Positions 48,608 to 59,411 of a DNA stretch of 64,000 nucleotides are shown piece by piece. The stretch is from Xylogone sp. PMI_703 (Eukaryota > Ascomycota > Leotiomycetes). How positions within the stretch are numbered: position 1 is the stretch's first letter; every line of letters starts with the position of its first letter. The position numbers were made by a program, and so were the translations under genes. Below the pieces are notes generated by a model. That model searched no databases and was not told the origin of the DNA. It was given only the letters and a program-made list of their open reading frames with translations. The stretch is from NCBI GenBank assembly GCA_021399445.1, contig JAJTUQ010000004.1, forward strand, positions 5,828,001 through 5,892,000. Reading direction: 5' to 3'.

Positions 48608-49886
48608 CGTAATGACTACACCTCGCCACATCAGTCATCTCTAGAAGGGTACCTGGACTTCACTTCACCTCAGACCTTGGAGCCAGCTACGCGTGATAGA
48701 GCGACCGATATATTTAATCAAATTATCGATTGGTATGAGCCAACTCAGGCAGATCGCAATGGTTATAAACGAATCACTTTTCTCCGTGCTGTACATAACA
48801 CAGTCGAATCTAAAGATATTTTCCTGAGTAACTTTTTCGTTTGGGTGGAGAGGAAGTTATTTCACAGAGAAGATGCATCACCACCGACTTTATCGGAAAT
48901 CCTACCTCGCTATGCAGATTTAGATGTTTGGAACGAGCAGCAGAAGTCAGAGTTTGAAACCTGCCTAGAGACATATTCTGATTACCTTTTTGATAATTTC
49001 TTCCTTCCGCGTATGTATACGCGCTGCGTGGAAGATGGGAAATACTGAGTCTAGCCTAGTTAAAGCATCAGCAAGGAAAGCTCCCCGGCTAACTCCTACA
49101 ACGCTCTCCGGGGAACAGACTTCCGAGCAAGCGGTTGGAACCCCACAGAGACTTTTAAATCTGTGTCGAGACTGCCTTGATCGGGATGGTCATAGATGTG
49201 TAATATCCCGCAAGTTTGATATCCGTGAAGCAAGGGCACGTGTTAAAAACGACGGCAAACACGCCAAAGATGACGACGGGCAGGAGTTGATAAACGAGCG
49301 AGAAAGACCCAACTATCTAGAAGTGGCACACATACTGCCTCGCCCCCTCATTTCCACAGGCAAAGATGCGGAATTGATTCGTCTCCCCTCCTGACGATCT
49401 GGTACCTCTTTTCTTACCAGTCTATAGAGTGATTCCCAAAAGATTGCTCTTCAAATTTTAAATATGTTTGATCCAGGCATTATCCATCTAATGGATGGGC
49501 CTAACATTGACCGGCCAGCCAATGCAATAACTCTCACGCTCAGTCTCCGTCAATCATTTGGGGACTTTGAAATATGTTTTGAGCCTCAAATAGGTAATGA
49601 GCCGCATACCTATAAGATTGACTATGTGCAGCCAGATAGCGTTTTTCCTGATCCGCTCCTCCCAGTGACCCGCACACTTCGTCTTGCACCACAGCCTACA
49701 ATTGATCCACCTTCAGCTCGACTTCTTGCAATTCACTGCGCTGTTGGACAATTTCTTGACCTAAGTGCGGCAGGAGAATATATTGATCGCATATTGCAAG
49801 ATATAGAAGATTTATATATCAAAGAGGATGGGTCTACTAACCTGGAGCCCTACTTGAAGTTGAAGTTAGGTGGTTGGCTTGATTGA
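48608..49886 (+). pseudogene. Decayed fungal HNH-endonuclease-domain gene
   Basis: Three coding blocks in order resemble the widespread filamentous-fungal HNH nuclease family. Block 1 is an N-terminal helical part (to 49011). After a plausible 48-nt intron (49012-49059), block 2 carries the HNH core with RDGHRCVISRKFD and EVAHILP (to about 49390). Block 3 is the C-terminal part (about 49432-49886). Two defects are visible. The first block is open from 48608 but has no in-frame ATG; the nearest ATG at 48612 is in another frame and hits a stop quickly. Between blocks 2 and 3 a stop at about 49392 cannot be removed by any GT-AG intron that keeps frame. The gene is therefore probably non-functional, though a sequencing error at one site cannot be excluded. 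The AT-rich, gene-poor setting fits decay. Confidence 0.75.
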
Positions 49887-50058
49887 GTCTCAGTTTATTT
49901 ATCACTAATCCAAGCTATGATATTGTGATTACATCCAAGCCCCCTCCTGAGGGTGTAGCAAGCGCAGCTTATCAATATACAATCAATTCAACTGATAATT
50001 CCGTAGTTTCAGTACATTCCATTGTTACATCAACCTTTTAATATAACCACCTTGCTAG

Positions 50059-50907
50059 CTAAATTCTTCCAGAGCTGATTTCTGTAACAGATGCCACCTC
50101 AAAGACGAAACTGTCCGTGAAGAAGCCAAGATTGTGGACAGGTCCATTAGGGGCTTCCAGTAGCAATGCGGAAACTTCGAATAGAATATAAGGTTGAGGA
50201 CTTTGAACCGTAATTTGATAAGGACCTGGCCCATCCCTGAAAGGAATGAAATCGAATTCTGATCTGCTAATATTGCCAAAATCGGTTGCTAAAGTATTGA
50301 TAATAATAGTACCATTGCTCTGGAGCTGTGTGAAAGGGGTCAGCCTTGGTTGTATTCTTGCAAAGCGAAGGAAAACGGAGTTGTTCATACATCTGTTTCA
50401 TTAAGCTGGACACTAATTGAGAAGTTGACACTGCCGACAAATCTCTCACTATCGGAGGCAATCTGAAGCTCCAGTGAGAAACCACTGCCAACGGCAGCTA
50501 CATTGGGAGCCGAAGTTGCGAATCCGAATGGGGATGGGAGATTTGAGTCACGGCCGGGATTACAAAAATCAGTTACTGTGGTGTTCAAAATGGTTACGTC
50601 TCCAACAAAACTAGCCGAAACAGAAACGCCCTAAATGTTTTTTTCAAGAAATAAGTATAATAAGCATTGATTGCTAGGGATATTAATTGTACATTATACT
50701 CATCGTTCTCAGTTAACGTAACCGAGCCACACTCATTGTCGTTGGATATTTGAAGATCATCCCACTAGGAGGTTATATGGTCAGATAACACTGTTATCAT
50801 AATGGTCTGGTGTATGTGAATAATCATACGCTCAGAAGAAGTTGTTGGGTCTGAGCCCGAACTAGTACCGGCACGACGATTAAGAGTAAAGCTGTTAGTG
50901 ACTTCAT
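50059..50907 (-). CDS. Small secreted hypothetical protein, 218 aa
   Basis: Rebuilt from four exons: 50907-50830, 50764-50693, 50630-50391 and 50325-50059. Introns are 65, 62 and 65 nt, all phase 0. The first exon encodes a clear signal peptide (Met-Lys, a Leu/Ile/Val core, likely cleavage after VRA at residue 18). The mature protein has only two cysteines, at about residue 38 and in DFCNPGRD. It has about five N-glycosylation sequons (for example NTT, NFS, NGT and NIS) and alternating beta-prone segments. No family is recognised. The gene stands alone in the AT-rich island next to the HNH relic. A secreted cell-surface or effector-like role is possible but unproven. Confidence 0.75.
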
Positions 50908-50950
50908 ATTTTCAGTTGTGAGCGTTGTGGCATAGGCACTTTCTCATTGC

Positions 50951-50974
50951 TATATATATGTGTGTGTGTGTGTG
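50951..50974. repeat. TA/TG dinucleotide microsatellite
   Basis: (TA)n followed by (TG)n, 24 bp, just upstream of the secreted-protein gene on the minus strand. Confidence 0.9.
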
Positions 50975-52072
50975 GCAGAGAGTTTGTAGGTGTATAAGCG
51001 CAGGCTAGCCACGGCATCCTTTGTTACAATGGCTCCTAATTACTACCTAACTACTACAGCAAGAAGTAAGCCCATTTCACCGAGGCATCCGTAGCCCATT
51101 TATTTGGCAGGGCTAGAGTATCAGTAATATAATACAGATGCACGGTCCTAGCCTATTTCGATTGTAAAATGAGAAAGCGGGCGTAAAAAGACAGCCTAAT
51201 CCCAGTAATCTACATGGTTGATATCAGCATTTCGACGCCTGTATGCATCCGCATTACAAGACAGCGTTAGCAAAAAAAATCGAACTAATCAATTATGCAA
51301 TTGATTTAAATTTTAATCTAATTCAATTTGATTATAATTGATTAGATTTGATTGATGTTTTTTTCGTTTGATTTGATTTCGTTACAACCCTAAAATCGAA
51401 TCGAATCAATTCTAACACCATTACAAGTCTTACAAAGCATTCTCACGATGCAATCATTAATGCACTCTGTTATCGTACAGGAAAACTCGTCCTTTGCTAT
51501 AGACTCAAGATTAGCTTCAAATCAAAAGCAAACATTGACCGAGGGAATTAACAAGGTAAATGAGGATTGACAACGCAAGATTATCAGTCACAAGAGAGTC
51601 CATGGTGCCCAGCCCATGGTTACTGCACAAGGTAAGCCTGTGTCAGTCATAATGCAATAGGAACACATGAAAGAGAGATCGAGGAAAATGCATTTAGAGA
51701 GGCCCAGGGACATGTATAATGGATTGATTTTCAATGGAGGGGTTTACTTGCTGCTAGATACAACCTCTGTGTAAAGTCGAATAGCGATATTCGCTGCGGT
51801 TGCGATTATCTTCTGTCCTGTTTGAAAGATATCATAGCTTAGTTGATATGTGATTGTCCCAAACCTTCAGGGCAATTACTCCTGACAACTACATGTTCTA
51901 GACCACTTCCCCGTTTGCGAACCCCTCCCCCGCCGATAGTCAATGCGGGATGACGAACAGGACCCACTTCAATTCAGAGACATCATCCACCAACGTTTGA
52001 AGTGTTTACGTCGTAATAGATCAAGAGCTTTCAACAAACCAAAGCTCTTAATTGATAAACAATTTGCGCAAT
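50975..52072. other. Intergenic, AT-rich
   Basis: No gene seen. Includes a GATT/AATC-rich low-complexity block at about 51280-51410. Confidence 0.6.
51280..51410. repeat. GATT/AATC low-complexity block
   Basis: Dense runs of TTGATT, GATTTGATT and AATCGAATCGAATC give partial inverted symmetry between the two ends. Composition differs sharply from both flanks. Origin unknown. Confidence 0.6.
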
Positions 52073-52662
52073 ATGCATAAAAGGGTAAATAACACCTCTT
52101 CGCACTCTAGAATTGTGGATTTTCTGTGTGACGTTTTCTTACCTCGGATCCCAGATTTTCTTTCGTGTCCACGGGGATGTACAAGGTGAGAATTGACTTC
52201 AGCTATACAAATACCCTTTTAAGCCATGGGAGGCTATGTATTTTTCCCAAGTACTGATCTAAACATAGGTGTCGGTTTCCGGTACTCAATTCAGTCCCCG
52301 TTACAACGACGAACACGTAACTTCTAACAGATGGCAAAGGTACTATACTAGGAAGCGAGCGGTAGAATATGGCTTGACGGGATGGGTAAAGAATACATCA
52401 AATGGCAAAGTATTATCTCTATATCCTGATACTATTCCTTTTCTATTTTATTTCCTGCGGTTGTACTTTTGATTGGTGACTTTGCTGCTAACTAACTATA
52501 TGGTCACCGCAGGTGGAAGGCGAAGCACAAGGTGAGGAAAGCGAGCTCAAGAAACTTCTCAAGGATGTCGACAATGGACCACCGCATTCGCATGTTGTGA
52601 AAGTAGAAAAAAATGAGATTGATCTTGTAGAAGGGGAGTCTAGCTTCGAGGTTACACGATAG
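52073..52662 (+). CDS. Acylphosphatase, 91 aa, five exons
   Basis: Hydrolyses carboxyl-phosphate bonds of acyl phosphates. The gene is hidden in five tiny exons: 52073-52084 (12 nt), 52155-52185 (31), 52269-52281 (13), 52340-52409 (70) and 52513-52662 (150). Introns are 58-103 nt and the total is exactly 91 aa, the canonical family length. The assembled protein reads through the active-site loop HGDVQGVGFR with catalytic Arg19. The second catalytic residue, Asn37, lies in GWVKNTSNGKVEGEAQG. The 18-residue spacing equals that of Arg23/Asn41 in the human enzyme. The C-terminus ends in SSFEVTR as in other fungal acylphosphatases. For intron 3 I chose the acceptor in GGCAAAG, because it gives FRYYTRK rather than a three-residue insertion. 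Confidence 0.93.
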
Positions 52663-53505
52663 AAGATGCAGAATTTCGCAGACGGATAGCGGATGTGGGT
52701 TTCCAATCGGCGTCTCTTTTTGGTTACAATAATTGTTCAAATATCAATAAAATCTTGTTGAAGTTAAGTGTTGCATGAATATAACCCTTGCTCATAGACC
52801 AGTGTGTTGGACTGAACATTTACGGGGTAAAAGGCTAGAATGAAAGGTAAAATGCGACTATCGAAGTTCGCGTGTCACCAGGCAGCCCTGTGCCTTGATC
52901 AGGAGCTCGAACAATGTTGTTGAACACTCTATGGTGGTATTATGCAACATCACGGTCCCCTTTTCCGGTGTGTGTACGCCACAGCGCGCAAATAGAACCT
53001 CTTCACCCCCCAAAGATGCGAGCAACCGTGAATTACAATATTCAAGGAGGCAGTTATATTCGAGTTGCATAGCTAAGCAGAGATATGATGGAAATTCGAG
53101 GCTCATCTTCGATAGCGATGAGTTCAATGGAGACCCCAGTTGGGGTGTTGATACATGGCAAGGATACCGTCACTGCATGAATTTAGAAGCTGAAGAGATA
53201 AGTCGCTACGATAAGTATGGTTGAAACAGAAGAGCGTATACTACAACGATCTGCCTTCAATCAATCAATTTCCGAGCGACCTTACAGCAGTGGGAAGTGT
53301 GGCTTATCTAGTTATGGTAAGTTGTCTGACTCATAATCCGTATTCATCGTTAAGGCTATCAAAAAAATACATCATAAAGATAAAATGTTTAAACCCCAGG
53401 AGCGTTTGCTTATAAGAACCAATAACGCTAAATAAAAAAGAACTCCGATATACCCAACCCAATCCTTCCTATCCCGTGCCATCACTGGCTAGATTTTGAC
53501 CAGAA
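52663..53505. other. Intergenic
   Basis: Contains overlapping frames of about 90-110 codons on both strands at 52.86-53.22 kb that I do not recognise. The plus-strand frame (52895-53224) has fairly protein-like composition in its second half but no splice model or family. Nothing else was seen. Confidence 0.45.
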
Positions 53506-54162
53506 CTAAACTCTATTCATCATAACATCCTCATAACTAGGCGGCTCATCTGGATTTCTCCTCGCCGGCGGCGACCGTGGAATTGAACTCCATTGTGGAA
53601 CTGCACTCCAGTCCTCCCATACCTCTGCCTCCTCCTGCTTCACGCTGATAGGTTCCATTACCCACTGATGAGTCCTGTCTTCCCTGCTCTCACTTCTGTG
53701 GTTATGATGGTGATGATGATGGCGTTTACCCCCATGCCCACTGCTCTTTCCGTGCTCATGTTTAGACCTGCTCTTGCTTTCGAGTCCGTGGTGACGCCCA
53801 TTCACAGGAGCCTGCTGTGAAGTCGGGGAAGGAGCCGGATGATGAGGAACGGTAGCAGTAGCAGGTTGAGGCACTCTCTGCGGGTTAGGATTCCAGTTCC
53901 CAGGTCCCTGATAATATCCGCCTTGCACATGTCCGTAGCCGTAGCCGTTTGGGACCTGTGGTGGTGGTCGAGGGTAATACCCTTGGGGCTGCTGGCATCT
54001 GGAGACTATTACGCCGATGATATCCCCGACAATAGCTCTTCGGACGTCCTGGCTTCCGGGTCGACGAGAGAATGGCATGCCGGGAGCGTACATAGCGTTT
54101 CCATACATGGGACCTGGGTAGAGCATGTTCTGAAATGGTCCGTTTCTACGACGGCGACACAT
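53506..54162 (-). CDS. His/Pro/Gly-rich hydrophilic protein with C-terminal PPxY motif, 218 aa
   Basis: Single exon. I chose the ATG at 54162 because upstream in-frame sequence has no protein character. The start MCRRRRNG is strongly basic. A Met/Pro/Gly/Tyr-rich part and one short hydrophobic helix (RAIVGDIIGVIVSR) follow. Residues about 70-115 are rich in Pro, Gly, Tyr and Gln. About 130-160 is a Lys/Arg/His region with six consecutive histidines. The C-terminus has PPARRNPDEPPSYEDVM, a PPxY-type ligand for WW domains, for example of Rsp5-like ubiquitin ligases. Such composition suggests a disordered adaptor. I do not recognise an ortholog. The six-His run would bind metal-affinity resin. 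Confidence 0.75.
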   Translation of the reverse strand: MCRRRRNGPFQNMLYPGPMYGNAMYAPGMPFSRRPGSQDVRRAIVGDIIGVIVSRCQQPQGYYPRPPPQVPNGYGYGHVQGGYYQGPGNWNPNPQRVPQPATATVPHHPAPSPTSQQAPVNGRHHGLESKSRSKHEHGKSSGHGGKRHHHHHHNHRSESREDRTHQWVMEPISVKQEEAEVWEDWSAVPQWSSIPRSPPARRNPDEPPSYEDVMMNRV

Positions 54163-55858
54163 TTTTGCTTTTGGCGCTGTGGTGATGAGGTTGATGGATA
54201 GAAGATATGAGATAGCAGATAGTGAATAAGCGGATGGTGGACAGTGGAGGACAGCCCGGGTATATGTATAACACAACCGCAGCAGACGAAGAGGGGTATA
54301 AGCCTTTCGAGTAAGTAGGTGACAGGCAACGAGTGACCCTGCCCTCACATAACAAAAGACGCCAATGGATATTCTTTCACTAATGCTGCACTTCTCCTGA
54401 TCGATGAAAGCATAGGTGGATGCTACGCAGAATTTATTCCATGGGATTGATTATGCTATGGAACCGTCAGAGAACGAGAATATACGAGGAAGTTTCTTAC
54501 TCGAGGCTTACCTTCCTTCCCGCTTCTGTATGACCACCGCCCATCCCCACGTACAGAGAAGTTTCCCTGACCATGAAACCAGCAACCCATCGCCGGCACC
54601 AATTGAAGGCCCCGGAGCCAATGAGAAACAAGTTCTTCACAATCTGCCCCGATGCACGATATGCGAAAGTCTGTTCAAGAGGGCGGAACCTCGGCGAGCG
54701 TAGGCTGACTGTCATAGCCCCATCCACGTCACGGCCTCAATGCGCACAGCCTGCACTCTCCCTTGGCGCACGGTTGCGCAGAGGGCCAGAGGGCAACGCA
54801 AGTCAGAGGAAGCCAGGATCATGCACCGAGGCTGTGAGATGGAGTTCGGACTGTTTTTTGATTCGCTGGCGCATATCCTGGCCTCGGAAGCTAGGCAGCC
54901 ATTTAAGGCGATCGAGTCCGGCACTTTAGTAGGCAATTCGTTAGAACTGCAACGGTAACGATAACAGTAGTACCGGCAAAAGTAAAGTAAGGTAAGGTAA
55001 CGGTAAGCCGCTTTTTGATCAACTAGCAGACCAGGTACGAACGAATTAGGGTTCGAATTGTTGAAGGGCTAGGCTCGATGCAGCAAACAATCTCACTGTT
55101 ACCGAGAATGTTAGAAAGCGATTGGGTGAGAATCCTCTTTTTCTTACTACTTTATTACTTTATTTCTTTCAAGCTGGTTTCAGATAAGACCTTCTAGTTC
55201 TTATGGTTACTGTGGCAATTTTGCCTATCATCAGCACTTCGTTTGTACAGTACGGGTCCAAACAGGTCATACTTCTATCTACGGAGTGTGCACTCGTTCT
55301 CGTTGCTGCCAAGAAAATCCCCAGAATAGGAATTTTTTCAAAATTAACGATCGCTAAATGCTGTAAACAGGATGCGGGTAGGGGTGATACTCCCTGGTGA
55401 GTGCCGTATTTAAACTCTAAGCGCGAGCGGCGCCATCAGCGCCTCAAAACAGCCTTGTATGTAAAACTGCAAAATTGGCAGCCCATCCCAAATAAACTCA
55501 ATACGACAACCGTATAATAAACTCCGATGCCTACGCGTCCCGATTTTATTTACACGGAGGAGCTGGAGGTTGGTTGCGAGTTCAACTGGGCCACCACATA
55601 ACCTGCTCCTATGTTCAGGCATTGACATCAATGGGCGTATTTAGATCAATCACAAGCGAGTTGGGTCAAAGTTAGGAGGATTTTGAGGTTCGGAAGTATC
55701 CATCTACAGAAACACTGGATGAATTAGCTGCGATTGGTACACAGTATGGTATATTAAATGCTCAAATTTTCGCTTTCTGTTCACAGTCTGCACGTAACGT
55801 CGCAAATGCCGGGTGCGCCATAGACGTAATGCAAGCCACCAATCATAGATCTCCGAAA
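54163..55858. other. Intergenic
   Basis: About 1.7 kb with no supported gene. Frames of up to about 118 codons at 54.4-54.95 kb overlap on both strands. A GTAA-rich short tandem array lies at 54981-55006. Confidence 0.5.
54981..55006. repeat. (A/G)GTAA short tandem array
   Basis: Five imperfect copies of AGTAA/GGTAA in a row. Confidence 0.7.
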
Positions 55859-57414
55859 CTAATCTGTCTTAATCTCGGCACTTCCGCTTCCCTTCTCTGG
55901 CGTCGGCGCTTTAGAATTGGGATCATGGGGATCGTGTCCCAGAGTGACGCCTCCTCGGCCTTCTTGATGCGCCACGCAAGGACCTAGCACATAGGCTGCT
56001 TCTCCATGGACTGCATCATCGCCTGCGAGCAACTCTTCCTCCGACATGCGGAGCGGTACGCGGCAGATGTATTTGATGAACAGCATGATCAATGAGGTCC
56101 AGACGATGTTCCAGCCAATTACAAAGAGCGCACCCACAATCCTACAGAAAAATCCAAGTCAGCACTCTGTCATCTTCCACAGCATGGGCTCGGGGGAATC
56201 CGAAGCGCTGGATTATTACTCACTGGAGCCACACCTGTTTCCCGTTGCCATCGATAGCACCGCCCGGGTTGGTGAGACCAAAAGCTGCACATCCCTCAAC
56301 CGTAGCAAACAATCCAACGCTAAAACCACCAACAAATCCAGCAATGCAGTGCGTATGAAAGATCCCAAGCACATCATCAATCTTCTGGAAATAAGCTATC
56401 TTCTTGCCCGCAATGTTCATCGTCAGCCATGGAATCGTGCCACTTGCAAAGCCAATGGCAATGGCTCCCCAGCCAGCTACAACGCCTGCAGCCGGGGTGA
56501 TGGCAACAAGCCCCGTGATCATTCCTTGGACTGCACCTAGAACCGATGGCTTCTTGTAGTATATCATGTCACAGATAGTCCAGCACAGCAAGCTCATGGC
56601 TGTGGTAACATTGGTGTTCAGCACTGCAACGCCAGCATCAGCGGACGCAGCGTATGGATCACCGCCATTGAACCCATTCCAGCCAATCCAGAGGATTCCA
56701 GCGCCAACCAGGACGCAGAGGATGTTATTTGGACGAGACTCCGCTCTGTCTTCAGGGAGACGGGGACCCAACCAGTGCGCAGCAACGAAGCCAGCTGTTC
56801 CACTAGACAAATGGATGACATAACCACCCGAATAATCGATAACTCCTCGCTGGAAAAGAAAACCACCTCCCCAAAGGCTGTAGGCTCCAATGCAATACGA
56901 GAATGTGATCCACAGGGGTACAAAGAGCATCCATGCAAAGAAGTTCATTCGACCTAGCAATGCGCCGGCCAAGATGACTACGGTGATGCCAGCAAAAACG
57001 AACTGGAAGTAGATCATGGTTGAGAGGGGGAAATTCTGGTACACCCCAGCTGAAGGCAAGTATGATTGCGCGAGCTCCTTTTCTATGGTGACCACCGGAC
57101 CGGGGCGACCCGCAAATGGCAACATGTAGACGCCAAAGCCCACCTTGTAGGCCCATAAGACCCAGCATATTAAGGTAGCAGCGAAGCCATAGAGTGCCAT
57201 GAAGGCGCTGTTGATTGCCCACTTACTGCGCATAATGCCAGCATACCTATAAAAATTAGATATATGTAGCTTTGAGGTGCTCATAGATCGATGCATACAG
57301 TACTACGAGGCCTGGTACGCTCTGGAGCGCAACAAGTGAAGCGGCAGTCAGCTGCCAGGCATTGTCGCCCGTATCAAGCCACGGTGTGGTGGAGTTAGCA
57401 TAGAGCAGAGACAT
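55859..57414 (-). CDS. High-affinity ammonium transporter (Mep/Amt family), 473 aa
   Basis: Plasma-membrane ammonium permease, equivalent to yeast Mep1-3 and Aspergillus MeaA/MepA. Three exons: 57414-57299, 57246-56224 and 56141-55859. Introns are 52 and 82 nt and the product is 473 aa. Exon 1 carries the extracellular N-terminus and the start of TM1 ([19 protein letters not shown]). Joining it to exon 2 gives [16 protein letters not shown], a family hallmark. The Amt signature [16 protein letters not shown] (with the pore histidine), [11 protein letters not shown] and [12 protein letters not shown] (second pore histidine) are all present. The cytosolic tail is acidic and then basic, like those controlled by phosphorylation in yeast Mep2. 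Which Mep subtype this is cannot be settled without a tree. GATA sites upstream suggest nitrogen control. Confidence 0.96.
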
Positions 57415-57568
57415 CTTGAAAGAGAATGGCCTTCAAGATCGAATGAAATTGTCTTACTCTCAGAGATATATACTCTCGGGAGAGACAGAAAGCCGACCCA
57501 GCTATCGCGACAACAAGTCTGGATGACAGCAGAACTATCTAGAGAGAAAATGCGGGGCGAGGACAGAA

Positions 57569-57574
57569 TATATA
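57569..57574 (-). promoter_or_regulatory. TATA-like element of the ammonium transporter gene
   Basis: TATATA in an AT-rich patch about 155 nt upstream of the ATG. Position fits a core promoter. Confidence 0.35.
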
Positions 57575-57630
57575 AACAGCAGAGCTCCATTTTTGGAGTG
57601 CACGCCATAGCTTGACGCCTCCCAAGCTCT

Positions 57631-57646
57631 CTTATCCTGCTTATCT
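57631..57646 (-). promoter_or_regulatory. Paired GATA-factor sites upstream of the ammonium transporter
   Basis: TTATC occurs twice within 16 nt (GATAA on the minus strand; one copy reads AGATAAG), about 220 nt upstream of the ATG. Closely spaced GATA motifs are the usual target of AreA/Nit2-type nitrogen regulators. Confidence 0.5.
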
Positions 57647-59302
57647 GGGCCTATAGAAAGCTTGAAACTGCACCACCCCTGAATAATGGATGAACATAAG
57701 ACATGGGCCGAGACTGCTATCATTGGCGATAGGGGCGCTGCCATTGAGGGGAAGGACCCAACTCATCATCCCACAAGTAAGGCAAAGATCATGCAAGGGC
57801 GTGCTCCTACGCCAGACTAGTTAATATTGAACCCACGTTATTTGGCGCCACAGCCAGCCTCTTCACTATGTCCTTTCCTCAGCTAAAGAGACCCGAGCCT
57901 GTGGATGGTGCACATAGTTGCGTGACTACATCTGTGAGACCATTTAGAGAGGCATACAAGTGTGGTCAAGCCACGACCTTCAGAAAGCTTGCCAGCGCTA
58001 TTGGTGATTGCACATTATTTTTGCACAGCTAATCCTCATATACTCTTATGACATATCACTGTCAACTTGTCTCCTAATTTGCTAGGATTAACTTGATCTT
58101 GCCTACGGGGGAAAGTTATTTCAAGCTACGCAGTGCATCTGTGATAAAGCGAAGCGCACGTAATAGCAGGTATTTTGAATCTTGCTTGAATAGATCTGCT
58201 GTTTGTTGTCTGGGCAGCGCGGACAGTAGAAACCAGTAGCTGGCCATGAAGAAGCAACGACAGTGGGAGCCACCTGAGGTCGCCTGAAACTTGCCATAAT
58301 GATGGGCAGACATGTCTGCTCGGTGCCGCATAGCATTAACTGCGACTAAAATAGAAGGACGGGGTCCAGCAACCTCGGGCGGGAAGTGGTCTGAACTGAC
58401 AGATGTCGCCTATCACAGACAATGCTCTTATCATTGAAAGTTGTAGAAGGAGAACGACAGATATACCGATGTAGAACTCGATGATATGTCGTCCGTGTCA
58501 ACCAATGAACAAGCACTGACTTATCGGTGGCTGCCATGCCGTAGACCGGGTATCATGTGGAGGGGGAAATCATCGCCATTCCGCCCATACCAAAAAGCGT
58601 AGGCTCCTGTTATTGGATTGACAAGCTTTGTGGGGGTGGGCCTTAGCGACGGCAAAGCACCATGTGTCAGTGACCCTGCTTAATTATTAGACTCCATCCT
58701 CCAACCAGCCCCAGGAGGATTTCTTACCAGAATGGTCCGTAACGAGGCCTTCTTAAATAATCAGCAGGGTTGACAGATCCATCTAAGAAAACCAGGCAAT
58801 ATTCGGGATGAAATCAATTCTATTGCTGGTTCTGTATCTTTTGTGCAATTTTTTTCCCTAATTGACGCTGTGTCCTCGCGCTTCGCTTCGCCGCATGCAA
58901 CGTGTGTACTTATTGACGAGCATCGAAAAATTCAGAGCGAAGCTCCAATTCAGGGCTTGAAGACTCAAGAGTTCCGATTTATGTTGACAGCATAGCAACG
59001 GAATAGAGAGCACATTTGGCTGTATTTCTAGAGACTTTGTCTTTGATTTGTAGTCCAAATGAAGAAAGTGCTGCTTTTGTGGTGTGAGGTGCTTTCGTAA
59101 CCTGATTGAACGCCAGTGATTGTGACCCCTCATCAGTACGGAGTAAACCCCAGGTACTTTTAAGGCTATGTCCCGAGAATGTAGAGTCGGGGGACATCTG
59201 TCAGAATCCACTAGCTTAAAATCCAATATCCAGTCTGTCACCTGCGTCCTTCACTAATGAATTGCTCGACTTCGAGGTAAAGTCACTGCGGGTCTGTTTA
59301 AG

Positions 59303-59390
59303 CTCCCGCCAAGGCCTTGGGTTGACTTTCTTTTGTCTTGGCTTTTCTGGGGAAGTGGATCCTCTTTACTAAACGAATCCTTGGCGGGAG
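59303..59390. repeat. 12-bp perfect inverted repeat with 64-nt loop
   Basis: CTCCCGCCAAGG at 59303-59314 and its exact reverse complement at 59379-59390. It could form a stem in RNA or be a paired binding site. Confidence 0.75.
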
Positions 59391-59411
59391 GTTGCGCTCT
59401 TCTTCTTAACG

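Noticed and set aside
52895..53224. 109-codon plus-strand frame downstream of acylphosphatase
   Set aside because: Partly protein-like, but no start context, splice model or family, and an equally long minus-strand frame overlaps it.
55049..55060. GGGTTCGAATTG resembling a tRNA B box
   Set aside because: No A box, acceptor stem or anticodon arm could be built around it.
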